Source: Psettodes erumei
Taxonomy: Eukaryota > Chordata > Actinopteri > Pleuronectiformes > Psettodidae
Direction of reading: 5' to 3'
Length of the DNA stretch: 64,000 bases
Assembly (NCBI GenBank): GCA_016785225.1
Contig: JAFBJZ010000781.1
Span: 4,588,001-4,652,000 of the forward strand
Notes under the pieces: model-generated
Database searches by the model: none
What the model was told of the DNA's origin: nothing
Seen by the model: the letters and a program-made list of their open reading frames with translations, nothing else
Program-made: the position numbers and the translations under genes
In this document: positions 24,000-37,010 of the stretch, piece after piece
How positions within the stretch are numbered: the stretch's first letter is position 1
How the letters are laid out: the number at the start of each line of letters is the position of its first letter

Positions 24000-26900
24000 C
24001 TATGTTGAAAAAAAAGAGAAAAAAAAAAACAAGGAGTGGAAAAAAAAACAAGCAGGAGGTGGGATAAAGTTAATGTATGTATGCCACGAGCGTGTTGCTT
24101 TTGCCTCTTCCCTTGCATACTAGCCTTAATTAACGCTTGCCTACACTAGCGCTCCATCTCATTAGTGCTCTGCTCGGGTAAAGGAGTCTTAGCCTCCAAA
24201 AAGGTGGCTAAAAATATCATCCCTGGGGACCGGGCTGATTAAAGATGCCCTGACAAGGATCTGCTCTAATAAGGAAGCCAAACTTCAGCGTGCTTCAGTG
24301 GGAAAGCAGGGATTATATTTGGGGTAAAATGTGGTACGCATCTTTTTTAGAAAACCTACTGTTGTATCCCAAGACGCAGGTAAACCGAGAACAGTGCACA
24401 TGCTTCTTGATTACTTTTGCTGCACGGCTCCTTTGTGGATTCATTCTATTATTTAATGAGACAAGTTTTCTACGCAGAAATTAATTTGGAGGAATTCTGT
24501 GTGTGTGCCTAAATAAGTCTAAATCCAGAGATCTAAGCAGCCTGTCCTTGGACCAGAAGCCCGTTCATAGTTGTAAATGAACAGTGGAGCCGGTGAAAAA
24601 AAAAACAGATTGCATCATATTGACAGCATGTGGGCACCGCGAGTCAAGCTCAAGGTCCTAAACTGCATTGCTATGTAAATGTAGGTGTGGAGGGCAGAAC
24701 GATAAAGCAAAATATAACCTGCAGACTGCATCACAGAGACTCTTCTGTCGTTCGAGCAAATACGCTTGGCTGAGACGTCATGTCCCATTGGCTATCATGT
24801 GAGAATCACCTAAATAACTGCCAGAGTTATTTTCTAAAGGGATCCTTTACAAAGAAGAGTCAATCTAATGAGGTTCATTCAAATGAAGAAGTCATAGATC
24901 TCTGCACCCACCCACACACATTACCCCCTTGACAATAATGATGAATGACCCCGGTGACTGGGTGGGGGAAACATGGCATGTGGAGATTCATGCAAAACCA
25001 CCACTGACTAGATGGGATGAGAGCGGAGACTGGAGCGGGGAACAGAGATAGATAGTGGGATGAGAGAGAGAGAAGGAGCAGAAGATGAGCGGAGAGAGGG
25101 ATTGCGGGGCGTCTCCAACAGCAGTTCCATGAAAAGGTCCCAGAAGGAGCCTATACATCACCAGCCTCCCTCTTCTTTACAAGACAACCCGTCTCGGCCA
25201 CTTTTTCCAGGTCAGTAGCCAGCGCATCCTGTCAGCGTAAACAAAGGGCTCGCTTTGTGAAACCCAAAGTCAAGCTGAGGAGTAACGAGGGCACGGTCCT
25301 CCTAGGAGGCACCTCAGGCATCATCCTGCCACAAGCGCCGGCAGCAAGGATGCTACGCAGCTTGAATGTGAAACGCCAACCGCTGAGCCACGGCGGGAAA
25401 GGCGTGTGTGAAGTTGCAGCGGCCCTCCTCTAACACTTTCAAGCACGCCGCTATCTGGCTTCACCAATTACAGACTGCAGGAGGAACGCCACGTGTCTAA
25501 TAAGAGACATCATGGCTGTGATATTAAAATATGGCCGTATCATTTGATGTAAAAAGCCAGTGACAGATTCAACTGCCACTTCCCAAAATCTCACGCTTAC
25601 ACTGATCTAAAAGCCCACCTATGAAACGAGTCTTTAGGGGGTGCTGAATATTCCTATGAAGCGTCTCCCGAGACCGACATCGCCGGCAAGTTGCTACGAA
25701 GCACTGAGAGGCACAGCTGTGAATACAAAGATATAAAGGATTGCAATCAAAACTCTCTGGAGAGAGAAACCAGGTGGAGGAGACAAAAGAAATGTACGGG
25801 GGGGGCACTCTCTTCAAAGAGGAACAGAAAATCTGAAAAGCAAAACATGTTTTGGATCCTTTCACTCAACTGGAAACGGATATACTGACTTCTGACTGCA
25901 TATCACAGAAGTGCAGCTGCAGTTACTGTGAAAGGTTCTTTCATTTTCAGTAAGAGTTTGACATTTTTGGAAGTGCGGTGATCGGCTCCTGCGCTGACAT
26001 TTAGATAATAAGATACAAGTGAGGAGCTAGCATTAGAGAAAGAGCCGATTAGCTTAGCTTAGCATAGGAAGTCTTGTTTCTATTCGTTGGATTTATTTCT
26101 TGAAAAACATCACCAAAATTTCCACCTATACCTTTCAAAGTGCGGGTGCTTCCTCAAAAACAGAAAAAAGGCACCCATTGGGTTTGTGAACACAGGCACT
26201 CCAGCTAATTAGAGACTAGCACTCGGCTCCTTCAAGTAAACTTCTGTTTCTTCAGCGAGCTCACAAGCACAGCGCGTCCAACCCGAATCACACACATATT
26301 CCCCTTTCCAACCCGCGCGCGGAGCGCCAGTGCGCAGGAGTCGACTCGCGGCGTTTGATGTTGGGTGGCTGCCGGTGCTCCGGCAAAGCTCCGGATCCCA
26401 GCGGAGCAGCGTTTGATCTGGGCCTGCGCTCTCTTGTGTTGGAACAACCTGCCCAAGTTCAGAGACGTGAGCGCGCCGTATCGGAGAGCAAAAGAGTTAA
26501 TCAACCCTTTGATCTGCTGTAGAAAAAAGTAGGCTAAGTGCGGTAGGCGCTGAGTATTAAGGAGAATATTTGAGTCTCGTATGAAAGGAAAAACAAACCA
26601 ACAGGATGTAATATCATTAGACTTCTCCTTCTCAGTACTGCATTAGTAACAATGATAACAGGTTGTTGATATTTTGAGTGTGCAGATGAAAGACCACATA
26701 CTGTAGCAAAGCTCAAAAGATCCTGTTGAAGATGGGACAAAAGCATTTGAAATACTGCTCCAGAGTGTGAAAGGCCTTGAATATTATCTCAGAGGCTGAC
26801 TTGACTTTTTATTCATCGACATACCATTGTTATTTCATCATTTTGAAGGATCTGTTTTTATTTTGTTTTATTTTATTTTACAATGGGAAAGTCACATAGG

Positions 26901-28486
26901 CTGAATTAAATCACTGAAAAGTGATTCTTTTAAAGACAGGCTTTGTGGGCATGTGTTGATTAACTTTGTTTTACCTCGAAACCCATGCTTTGTCTGCATC
27001 TCTGTTCATTATGGGATGTAGAAGTATCTCTTTTCCTGAAAGCCGGAGAAGGTAAAAGTTGTTCATCTTGGTCATAGCTCAGCTGGAAAACTCTGGCTGC
27101 ACACACAGAGCGTCTCTCCTGCTGGGCTGCGGACAGCTCTGTCCACCGGACGCTGCAGGTGAAAGTTCTGGAGTGGCCAACAGAAACAAGCCATGCCGTC
27201 CCACCTCACGCCGTCCGGCACCATGCCGCCCTCTGTTCTCATCATCTGTCTCTGCTTCCGCCATCGTTACTATTGTGGTTCGGTTTAGGACAAGCCTCGG
27301 TTTAAAGCCTGATACGAAGTTAGTGCATTGCTCTGTGTACTGTGAGGCAGCTGAAAATAAATAAAGATTCGGAGAATGCAAGTTGACTTGGGGGCTTCCT
27401 CGAAGGGGACAGCCCTAGTTTACACTATAGCCTTGTCATTTTTGTTTCTGTGGCAGTATGAATTCATAATCCAAAAGCATAAATAAGATGTTCTATGTAG
27501 TGACTGTCTACGCTTTTATTATCTTCCTGAATGATGCAATAAATCCCAACTATTTCCAAATTTCCAACTGCTGCTGTACAACCTGCAGGTTAAGAAAAAA
27601 GTTTTTTACAATTCACTGAGCATTGCAAAAGTGAATCAGTGCCGCGATCAGCTTTTAACCCCCCAGAACATGCAGAGTATTCGCACATCAGCTGAAATGT
27701 ACTGGCGCACTGGAGCAGCAGAGGAGGAAGTCTAATGGGGTTTCTCTCTGTTTGTCACCGCTGTGTGTTGTGCACACAGTTCCCCTGCCAGTGGCTCCAT
27801 TCTGATGCCAACCCACCATCATCTGCCAGATTATGGAACAAGCTGGGTGTGCAGGGTGGGGCAGGAAGAAAAACTGAGGGGGGGAGCAAGAAGAAGTCTG
27901 TATAGGAAGAGAGTGAGAGGAAGAGAGATCTGCCCTTGAGCTTGTTTTGTGCTTTGCTAAAACTTACCCACTGTTCCTTTTTTAACCTCTCCGAGTCTTT
28001 CGCAGACAGAGCAGGTTCATACAAACCTGCCTGTCCTGCACCACTTTACATCCTAACACTATGAATGGTAGAGTTGTACTTGACTAAAAGGGAAGCATGG
28101 GGGTAAACTTAAATGACTCCAGTGAGCTTCAACCAAATAGCATTTAACTTTTGCCTCTGCTTCGTCTGTAATACTGGTGGCAACCAATAACAATGTCAGG
28201 AAGGGGATCCTCCTAATCATCAAAGTAAACTTAATGAATAAGTCATCTAACAGCTCTAACAAAAAACACCCTGGAAAGCTGCCAACATCCTGGCTGTGTG
28301 TTATTTTACACAATCAGTTACAGCAATTACATGTGCACCCAGCAGCAGAGCAAAGAAAAAAACCCTCTAATTGCACCTGTGACTTTAAAAGAAGATAAAA
28401 ATAACTTCTAAACTTAATCCAAGCTCATTAAACCACCCGACATCTTCAAAACATGAAGGCATCTATAGTTTAAAGTGATGACTCAC
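24000..28486 (-). other. mvb12b intron 2
   Basis: A 4.5 kb intron. It contains purine-rich DNA near 25010-25100, CpG-dense DNA near 25200-25480 and 26270-26480, a decayed TAGC-type teleost repeat near 26015-26075, and an odd segment at 27059-27381 open on both strands (see findings). No further mvb12b exon is expected here, because exons 2 and 3 join exactly (GYYV|VAQT). Confidence 0.75.
26015..26075. repeat. Degenerate teleost TAGC-type interspersed repeat
   Basis: GAGCTAGCATTAGAG and GATTAGCTTAGCTTAGCATA resemble the GCTTAGCTTAGCATAAAG core widely repeated in teleost genomes. I rely on memory of that motif. The flanks are too decayed to set the limits. Confidence 0.35.
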
Positions 28487-28588
28487 AACATAATAGCCAT
28501 CGGGGGCCTTGTTGAGTGAAGTGACGACTCCAACTGCAGAGACCGGGTCTGCAGGCAGCTGGCAGCTCACCTGAGGCATGTTGGAGAT
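28487..28588 (-). CDS. mvb12b: mvb12b exon 2: start codon and first MABP strand
   Basis: First coding exon, acceptor TTTTCTAACAG and donor GTT|gtgagt, 102 bases of which nine precede the ATG at 28579-28577. It encodes 31 residues starting MPQVSCQLPADPVSAVGV and ending NKAPDGYYV, phase 0. Human MVB12B has MPEV near its start and then DPITGVGVVASRNRAPTGYDV, so the DPxxxVGVV and APxGYxV signatures align. The fish N-terminus is shorter because the proline-rich leader of the long human form is absent. This segment opens the MABP domain, a beta-prism that binds acidic membranes. The start choice is supported by the in-frame stop in exon 1. Confidence 0.95.
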
Positions 28589-30226
28589 CTGTTAGAAAAG
28601 CAGAAGAGCCACATTACACTTTTGGCATTTCACCAGAGAAAATTCACTACACTAATCAACAGTGTTTGAAAGATACCTGTCCTCTGGGACATACCGTTCA
28701 ATGAAAAAAGAGATTATTTTAAATAGAAACACTAAATACACAGAATGCAGATAGTGAAACAAAATGAGAGCTGCATCCTTCTGGGTCAATACACGGAGAA
28801 TGGACAAGGTTTTTTCATGGCCAAAATGACCACATTATTGACTTCTTGATGAGGCTTATTAGGATCTAGAAGAAAAAGTGGCCGCCTGATCCAGGATCAA
28901 ATGACAAGTGAGACCAGTGGCAAAGCAGCATTTGGAGACCACCCAATGACTTCACCAAATCACAAATTAGGCAGAGCGATCACATATTTTCAAGGAAGTC
29001 CCAATCAATTGCTATCTATTCCTGTCCAAGGGAATTTTTGCCTAATGGGTATGCAAGCCTTTTACAGGGTAAGTGGCTTTGCAAAGGTTCCCTTAGACAA
29101 CTTTATTAGATTAGGTTTAAAGCATTCTTGTACTAACTGACAAAGTTGCTGCATTCAATCTTGATGTTTACGAAATCTATTGCAATTAAGCTGATCAAAT
29201 TAGGGGATTTACTCCAGAAAACAGCTGTCTCTTTAACAAATGCTAGATAGCTGTACTTATTCAAATGAAACAGGATAGCAAATTAGCTAATAGGATGAAG
29301 GATCTCTTTGTAACATTAATTTGTTCAAAATGAGCTTTGTTTTCCAGCATCAAGGTTTCGAGACTCATCCAGGCAGACCAAAGAAAAATCCATCCAAACT
29401 TATTTCTGTCTCCTGTGGAAAACAACAAAACACTGTGCGCACCTACATGGTATACAAACTACAGTGTGCCGTGCATCTTCATAAACATGAGGTAGGCTAG
29501 CAGAGGTGCGCTGCATTAGCCTACAATATGTTTTGTATGATTTTAATTGAATGGTAGAGAAAATAGTGACATTCTGTCAGTATTTCTTATGTTTGTCATT
29601 TTCTATGATATTAACAGTGAGATTTATATAGTTATACAAAGTGTAAATCATTTAACTTTTTCAAAAATAGGTATCAGTATGAGATTTAACATACTGTCAA
29701 GCTGGTCTAATTGTTGAAAATGTGCAGTACAACCAGTACAAATGTCAGTATGATGAGACTGAAGAAGTGAACATCATTCATGACTAACGACTCTTTGCCT
29801 TTACATAACAGTTAGCCAGTTAGCTAGCTAACATCTAGCATAGCTAGGTAAAACAAACAAACAAAAAAACGTAGCATAACATTCCAATATTTGGGAATTT
29901 ACTTATTTGGGCTATGTTTTAGTAGCAGTTCGTCATTTGCCGCTCACCTACTCTAACAACTCTGTTTAAGTCTAGTTTGAGCTTTTATTATTTCCCATTA
30001 TTTGCGTTTTAAATGTGGAACAATTTAGCAGGCTAGCCCTTGATTAGCTACAGGTGCACCATTAGCGCCCCCGACATTCTGGCTGTAAACATGAGCACTC
30101 ACGGTAACGTCACTGCAGTCAACCTTATTAAAAACTCTCGGATACTAGAAAAATAAACTCTCTGCGCCATCAGACACTAAAGCGAGGCTAAAAAAAAAAA
30201 ACAGAGCCCTTTTTGTTTGTTTTTAC
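28589..30226 (-). other. mvb12b intron 1
   Basis: Intron from donor gtaaaa to acceptor TTTTCTAACAG. It holds TAGC-rich DNA at 29815-29850 (gttagctagctaac-like repeats, common in fish), AT-rich unique sequence and no open frame with coding character. Confidence 0.8.
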
Positions 30227-30300
30227 CTGTTTAAAAGTGTAATCCTGCTGCCGGCGCTGTTAACCTCCGGACTTCACCCTGCCAGCCTGTGGGCAGTAAA
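30227..30300 (-). other. mvb12b: mvb12b exon 1, non-coding 5' UTR
   Basis: First exon, ending at donor CAG|gtaaaa (exon edge 30227). Reading back from the ATG of exon 2 across the junction, the frame meets a stop, TAA at 30262-30260, twelve codons before the splice point counting the stop. The exon is therefore untranslated and the start in exon 2 is the first in frame. The upstream edge is a guess, placed just inside an ETS-type promoter site. A short GC-richer stretch with a CCGG core fits a housekeeping promoter. No transcript evidence is available. Confidence 0.72.
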
Positions 30301-30330
30301 CACTTCCGGGTATCATGGGTAATCAATTAT
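30301..30330 (-). promoter_or_regulatory. mvb12b: Putative mvb12b promoter with ETS/GABP site
   Basis: The minus strand carries ACCCGGAAGTG at 30301-30311, a consensus ETS (GABP/ELK) site, next to ACCCATGATACC. ETS sites close to the start are typical of TATA-less housekeeping promoters, which fits an ESCRT subunit. I see no TATA box at a useful distance. The start site is inferred, not shown. Confidence 0.55.
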
Positions 30331-33300
30331 TAGCCAAAACCTAATACGTGCATGGCCGTGATCACGTAATGTATTTGAATCAATATTTTAGCAGATGAAA
30401 AGAAAGCTTGGTCATACTCTTACTGTGACTGTTTTTTTTTAACAGATGCTGTCTTTTTTATTATCGTGGTCTGTGTCATAAACAATCTTGCACAATCCCT
30501 TTAGAGGGAGTGATTTGAATTTATCTTAACTAAGGGCCTCAGCCTGCAGAGAAACTGACTCAGTGTTGCTGCTTTTTAGCATTTCATTATTTATACTTAT
30601 AGCTATCATGAGTTGTTGATAAATAGGCCTTTCACAGGATGCTACTGAGTCAGCACAGATTTTTAATTCAACAGATGAGAACATTTTGTGAAGGCACTAT
30701 CAGCCATATGAGTGGTAAACATGCCAGTTTACTTTGTCAGCGTGAATACTGTATACAAAGAGAATAAAAGCCCAGGTCTTCAATGCCACATAGACTAGTG
30801 GGTGTATTTCTTTGCAATAACTTTTGAGAGCCAATTTGGCTATGGTAACAAAATGAAGGTACATCACTATCATTACATGGATGTATCTCCAGGTCACGCC
30901 TTCTGACAGCTGGTTGCCTCTTTAATCATCACATATCATTACTGTAATCAGATAAAAGTAAGACGAAGAGCAATGTATGAAGAGAGCTAAACTTGAAAGC
31001 CACTTTGTAGACTGTCCAAAACACCAGTGGGCAACAGATGCTGTCCCATCACCAGGTTTATTATTTCTACTCACATCATACCAATCAAATAACTTATTTC
31101 ATTGCAGCTATTATCTTAATTGATTCAAATCAAAGACTTGTTGCTCTGTTTTGTGAAATGGTGCCATATGCCAGTAGGGTGTCTTCACGGGGGCCGCACA
31201 TGAAGAGATGTATTTATTGGCTCATAATGTGATCACTTTTCCCTTTTTAAAATGCATGACGCTCATATAATTAGAGATGAGACGGTTACAGGAAAACTGC
31301 CGCATAATTCGAGCAGCAGATTTCTCCACCTCCACACTTGCTGTTGATGTTAACTGGAGAGACAAAATCTTGCTTGTGCTTGCTGACGAGTGTTTGGGTT
31401 AGCATCTAATTTTAATTCTGAAATTACTCAGCAGGCAAACATGGCACTGTCTGGACCCATTCAACCCTCCAAATATTCAATTTACAGTAACTTAGGACCA
31501 AGAAAAGCAGACATTCTTACATTTGTCAACCCGGAACCATGTTCTGTTTTGTAATCTTTAAAACTGACTTAAATGATTAATCAATTTCTCAAAATAATTA
31601 AAGACAAATGATTACAATGGAGACATTAACATGATGGATGAAGAAAATGTCTTTTTAAAATAATTTTACTTCATCAGCTACTAACACTCCCCCACCCTGT
31701 GCACCCCCCACCCCCCCGATCACTACCTACCACCTCACACACATAATCCTACCAACACATGCTATCACATTCAGGTGTTGACAAGGTTCTGAAACAGGCA
31801 TGCTCATTTTATGCAGAACTGGTTGATAGGTTAAATTCTCAGGTGTCAGTGGAAAAAAGGGAAGAAAAAAAACACAGCACATGCTCCGGCTGAGAAGAGC
31901 TACACCTGCTAAAGTAATGGTCTAATTATGGAATAGGTGATGAAACACTCGTTGAGAGTCTGGAGATATCAGCAACACATGCTAACTGTGAAAGCCATCA
32001 GCTATTACAGTGTTTTAATGTGCGGCGCATCGCATGCTGAGGACTGTGGGGTAAGATGAATGATGGCTGTGGCAGAGTTCTGTGGGGGAGCAGCCAGTGT
32101 AGGATGCATAGCATTACAGCTGGCATTTTGAAAAGGTTCATTAAAACTGTGATTTCTTTGTTCACGCTTTGTTTCACTTATATTATATGACACCTCTCAG
32201 TTAAAGTTGACCCCATAAACACCGGATCCTCCTATCATGTACAAAATATCATACGCATATTCCGGTAGGTCTTAACAATGTTGTGGTCGTGAGTGGTAAT
32301 CAGTGGATGACAGAAGAGCCCCTAGACCAAAATTATACCTCTGCGAATGACTTTGCAACCAAATGATAAAAAACAGCAAAGGTTTTCGTTTCATGTGTAA
32401 AGGTCATTCACCGTGTTTTGTAATTTGCTGACACTAGTCTGGGGACTGAAGATGGAGATTTCTGTGTTGCCACCCTGAGAGTAATAATATCCCTATCTCA
32501 ACTTGGGAAATCTACTGCGCCCCCAATGTCCCCGTCACCCGCATGAACCCATTATGGGCTGTGTAGAAATCTGCAGGTCTCATTTCATATATGACCCTCA
32601 GCCCCACCCCCACCCCCTCCTCTTTTTTTCTGTCTACACATAAAAAATATCCCTGTGTCTCCTGAATAGCTTATAATAACAAGCTTTAAGAAACCTACCA
32701 TTAGTGCCCCCATAGGATAAGGCCTTGCTAGGCTCAATAATATCATGCTTTTTTTCTAATTAAAGGTTAGTTTGGTCCAGTCGTATTGTCGCCTTGGCTG
32801 AAAAATGTCCTGAAACATGATGGCTTTGCCAAATGTGATTTAATTTTCCATTTAAGCCATCTGTATTCTTGGCCAAAGCACTGAATCGCAAGCTGAAAGT
32901 TGAAAATGTAGGAACTGTCTGGGTCTTTAGGTAATTCATCACATTTGTTGTTTAAGGCTGGACCACATCAAAAAAAAAGAGAGGAGGGATTTCTTAAAAT
33001 CTTAAATAGCCCTCTGAGATCAAACAGCGGATTTTTACTAGACATATATGGCGCTTTTGTGCTTATGTATCTCATGCGCTGAGAGACGGCCAGTCTGGCT
33101 TAAGTACTTTGGTTGCATTTTGCATACAGTCATCTCCACCAGCTTACACTTCATTGCTCAACTTGCGATCAAACACACACCCATACACTCACTTGTGCTC
33201 GTGACACCACACACACACACACGCACGCACGCATACACACATATACTTCCCTCCGTCTGGTGGGGAGTCTGGACTGCTCCGACTGACTGCGCCTCACTGC

Positions 33301-33380
33301 CCTTGTGCAGTGGTGTGCCAGTTGTGCCTTCCCCCATCGCTGTGAATGCCACCATCTGGTGTGCCACGTGGACATCATAA
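30331..33380. other. Intergenic, upstream of mvb12b
   Basis: AT-rich unique sequence with C-rich patches at 31685-31720 and 32600-32625 and a CA/CG microsatellite near 33207. No coding segment or divergent first exon opposite mvb12b is visible. Confidence 0.6.
33207..33240. repeat. (CA)n with CG interruptions
   Basis: Imperfect CA/CG repeat, CACACACACACGCACGCACG-like. Confidence 0.9.
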
Positions 33381-33384
33381 TCTC

Positions 33385-33545
33385 CCCTTAATTACATTAG
33401 CAGTGCAATCAGTTACTGCATTACAAGGCCGGGCGAAGAGCTTTTAAATCTTGGAGGAAATCATAAATAATTGCACTAAGTACCCAGCGCCAGATGTGCG
33501 TGCCAACTTGGCTGGCATGAGATAAATAGTAACCTCAACGATGGT
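33385..33545. promoter_or_regulatory. Putative conserved non-coding element
   Basis: CTTAATTACATTAGCAGTGC, GTTACTGCATTACAAGG, AATCATAAATAATTGC and an NF1-like TGCCAACTTGGCTGGCA in 150 bases of complex sequence. Confidence 0.4.
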
Positions 33546-36500
33546 GTTCAGCATCGACTCTGCAAACATTTTTTGGGCAGTATGATCCCCTTGTCCTTTG
33601 CTCTGGTCCCTGTCCTCATCCTTTCCCCTTGGATTTTCTCACTTTGTGTGTTAAAGCACACAGAGAGGTTAGGCTCCGCTGACTCTACACAGTCAGCCAG
33701 TACCTGTTGCTGCAGTCCTGATGCAGTGTGACTGATGGCATCCAGGAAACAGTTTGTAACAAGGTGTTTCACAGCGTCATCGTTCAGTCCTTTACTACAC
33801 CCTTCAATCACCCTTCAGTGGTGTAATTAAATATTTCTCAGCTATCGTGTGTAGGAAAATTGAAATTCTATATGGATTTCTGAATAGGTGGGTGAGGTGT
33901 GTGAGCGTGTGCGCAGGGTAACGAGACACACGCGTTATGAGTCACCAGCACGTCTGACTCCTCGGAGGGGATGTTGCGTTGTGTTGCGTGGTGCTTTTCA
34001 CTCATCTTCCTGTCATGTTCTCAGTTCCCTGGGCTGCTCATACTGACACACATCTCACTCAGTGCACTGCCAGCTCAGAGCACTTCCTCATACCCAGTGG
34101 TGAGACAGGGCTACCATCCAGTGTCATTGCACCGGTGGTCACCAAAGTTTTAAGCGGTAACTACCAATGAAATTATGAGTAGGAGGCATGAATAGACTGA
34201 TTATCACTGCAGACAGTTTTGACTTGTCATATTAGGAGAAGCACAGGTGTTACTAATAACATTAATGATGCGAGTGAATGTGCATACACTATGCAAGCAC
34301 CCTGGACCTGGCAAGACAAAAGGGGATGCTGCACGTGTTGTTATTATTATTTGCACCCCCGGCTTTTCCTGCTGTGATATGACTATGTATCTACTGGGAA
34401 AAAGGGCATACTGGAGCTTAAATTGAACAAGATTTAAAAGTGGGAGACAATATATTTAAAAAATATATATAATTTCTGAAAGCTAAGATGATTGTAGGTT
34501 GTATTAACAATAATGTTTATGGCACGAAATTATGATTTAAGAAAAAGTAACATAAAACTTGAAGTCCTTCCTAAAAGGACAGGGCGGAGCCTTTGCTACT
34601 GCAGTTCTCTTGTTTTTGGGACCCCTGCCAAGGGTCTCAGAAACCCAAGTATATTCAGAACACTGCTGCTATTATCTTAATGTCTCTGTAATATTACCCC
34701 CATCCTTTACAAACTTTACTGGCTAACAGTCTCCTTCAGGGGGAGAGTTTAAAATTCTTCTCCCAACCCACTGATGTATACACGTTCAGCTAGTGCTCAG
34801 GATTTTAATTGCTGTCTGTACCTCTACTTTTCTTTTTGGTAAACCATGAAATAAATTTTTGAGAAGGTATAATTAATAAAAAGAATGACGGCTGAATTCC
34901 ATTTGGTTTCAGGGTCTTGGTACCAGGCATGCTAGCTGGAGATTGACCATGCTTGTTAATATTAGCACTTAAGCTAACAGACTAAAAGAATACTAATATT
35001 AGTATGTGATGTAAAATTGACTTTTTTCTTGTCTGTCATCCTCTTTCCTGATTATTTATCATAGAAAAGTTTCATGGAAGTCTTCCTCCATCTACTCATA
35101 GCCTAATAGGATCCAAATGTCTTTCCCTGGAAGCAAGGAAAAGCTACTCCGAGTGAACTACTGAAAATGTCATTTGATTAAGTCTCTTCAGAATCCAATC
35201 GGTGTGGTTTAACATTATCAAGTATTCCATGTGAGAGATGGAAAAAAAACACAGACAGAGAATCTGATCTATAACCCTTTCTTGTCACAAATTATAAAAT
35301 TATTTAATGGCATTAACCAAAGTGAATCCTGGAACCTGCCAGTATTCCCTTAGATAAAAGCAACACTGTCCAAAGGGTGACCAGAGATCCAGTTCATTAT
35401 GCAAAGGTTTAAAGACATTGTTTCTGCCTTTACGGTTTTTTTTCTTTTAAACATTCCCCCTTCCGTATGTTAGTTTTCGTTTGAGTTGAAATCGTTTAAT
35501 AGATTTTTAACTGAACTCAAGGGAAGGGATTTTTTCATTCTCAACTTGTGCTCATAATGTTGACAAATACTTAGAAAAGAATTCAGCCTTTTAAAAAAAA
35601 AAAGCCCTCCTGTGCTGGTAGTCTGGAGTTGCATTTTCTGAGAAAGCCAGGTTAAATAAACACCCCCAGTACAGCTTGTGGTTTTCCGATTTGCTTCCCT
35701 CACGGTGTAAATAAGACATAAATTCACAAAAAAGGTACCCTGACAATCTATCTCCTGAATGGAGAAATTGATATTAACATGTAGAATGCCCATTTCAATT
35801 TGATCACAATCTGGCCTTCAAAGTGCAATCTAAATGAACGGGGTGTCTTTTCAGCTAAACAACGAGAGGATAAAAACACAGCAGAGAGAAGAAAGAGAAT
35901 TACAGATATTGACTAAATATGTCTTATCATTTATCATAATTTCTCCATCCACTTTGTCACGGCTTCAGCATTTAAGGAAGATAGATGATACAAGATGTTC
36001 TCTCTTTCATACTTTCCGTGCTCTGGGAAGTGTGTCCAATATGGACTTACTACACCTCTTTGCAATTCAGTTGGCATGAGTTTGTCACTATCGAGACATA
36101 CCGTGTATTTCCTGCCCGTTTTTCCACATGCTGTACTGTGGGACATCTGGCATTCAGACCTTTAACCTGTAAGATAAAGGATGCATCTCATGAGCAACAA
36201 TATATCTCAGTAATAGTAAATATTTAGAGGGCAGTGTGTCAAATTACTACACAAGTGTTTTAGTTGACTAAGCGGCTGATATATGTTTTTCAGGGAGTTT
36301 TTGAAGGCGCAACAATGTCAGTGTAGTGTCATTAAGGAGCAAGGCTCTGAAAGGTGTGGCATTTGCTGTTCCACGTCCCAGTGGGCTTTATGCTGAGGTG
36401 GTCGGCTCGGCAAGGGCGACCATTAATATCTGCGAGGGAATATTCCCATGGTGAGGTGACTGGTTGGAGAAGGTCCTGCTCCAGCGCAGACACCTACAAC

Positions 36501-36835
36501 ACGAAAGTTCAAAAAAGTGCTGACTTCCTCACGATCTCGGCTACTAAGCAGCCATCTGCTCCCCTGCTAACTAATGCAAAAATATCCACGGTGAGCAAAC
36601 CTCCAGGAGGGATGTGATCCTCTGTCCAATTTCTCTCACAAGTAGGAGCTTACTCCATCTGAAATGAATCAAATCACACATACCAGATGCGCGTCATGAA
36701 AGCAGGGAACGCACTGAGTTATTAGTTTAATAAGATGTAGTGATAGCTATCGCAACAGTTTCTTTTTATTCCTTGCTCTTGATGCAGTGATCTTCACATC
36801 TATTACACACGCAGTTTTTTGTCACTCAACTCTCT
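33546..36835. other. Intergenic, with LINE fragment
   Basis: Holds the LINE piece at 34555-34850 and AT-rich single-copy-looking DNA. No supported gene. Confidence 0.55.
34555..34850 (+). mobile_element. Decayed L2/CR1-clade LINE fragment, end of reverse transcriptase
   Basis: The plus-strand frame around 34698-34750 reads PILYKLYWLTVSFRGRV then a stop. This resembles the PVLxSLHWLPVxxRxxFKIL block near the end of L2/CR1-type retrotransposon reverse transcriptases common in fish. It is preceded by NTAAIILMSL-like sequence (compare NxAARLL). Stops and frame slips mark it as dead. The limits are approximate. Confidence 0.6.
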
Positions 36836-37010
36836 TATGTATTTGAATGTGTTGTTTGCCCGATGAGGTGATTTAGAGGGAACATTTTATCAGAGCTAGC
36901 CAAGCAAGCCTGGTCCACCAGGGAGCCAGGCATTTTATAAGGGTATAAATAATCAATGACACTGCATCTGTAATGGCCTGTAATGCAGTTTGTTAACTCC
37001 CCCACTCTCC
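36836..37010. promoter_or_regulatory. Putative conserved non-coding element
   Basis: Complex sequence with CTGGTCCACCAGG palindrome, AATAATCAATGACAC (PBX/HOX-like TGATTGAT class on the other strand) and TTTGTTAACTCC. Conservation untested. Confidence 0.35.
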
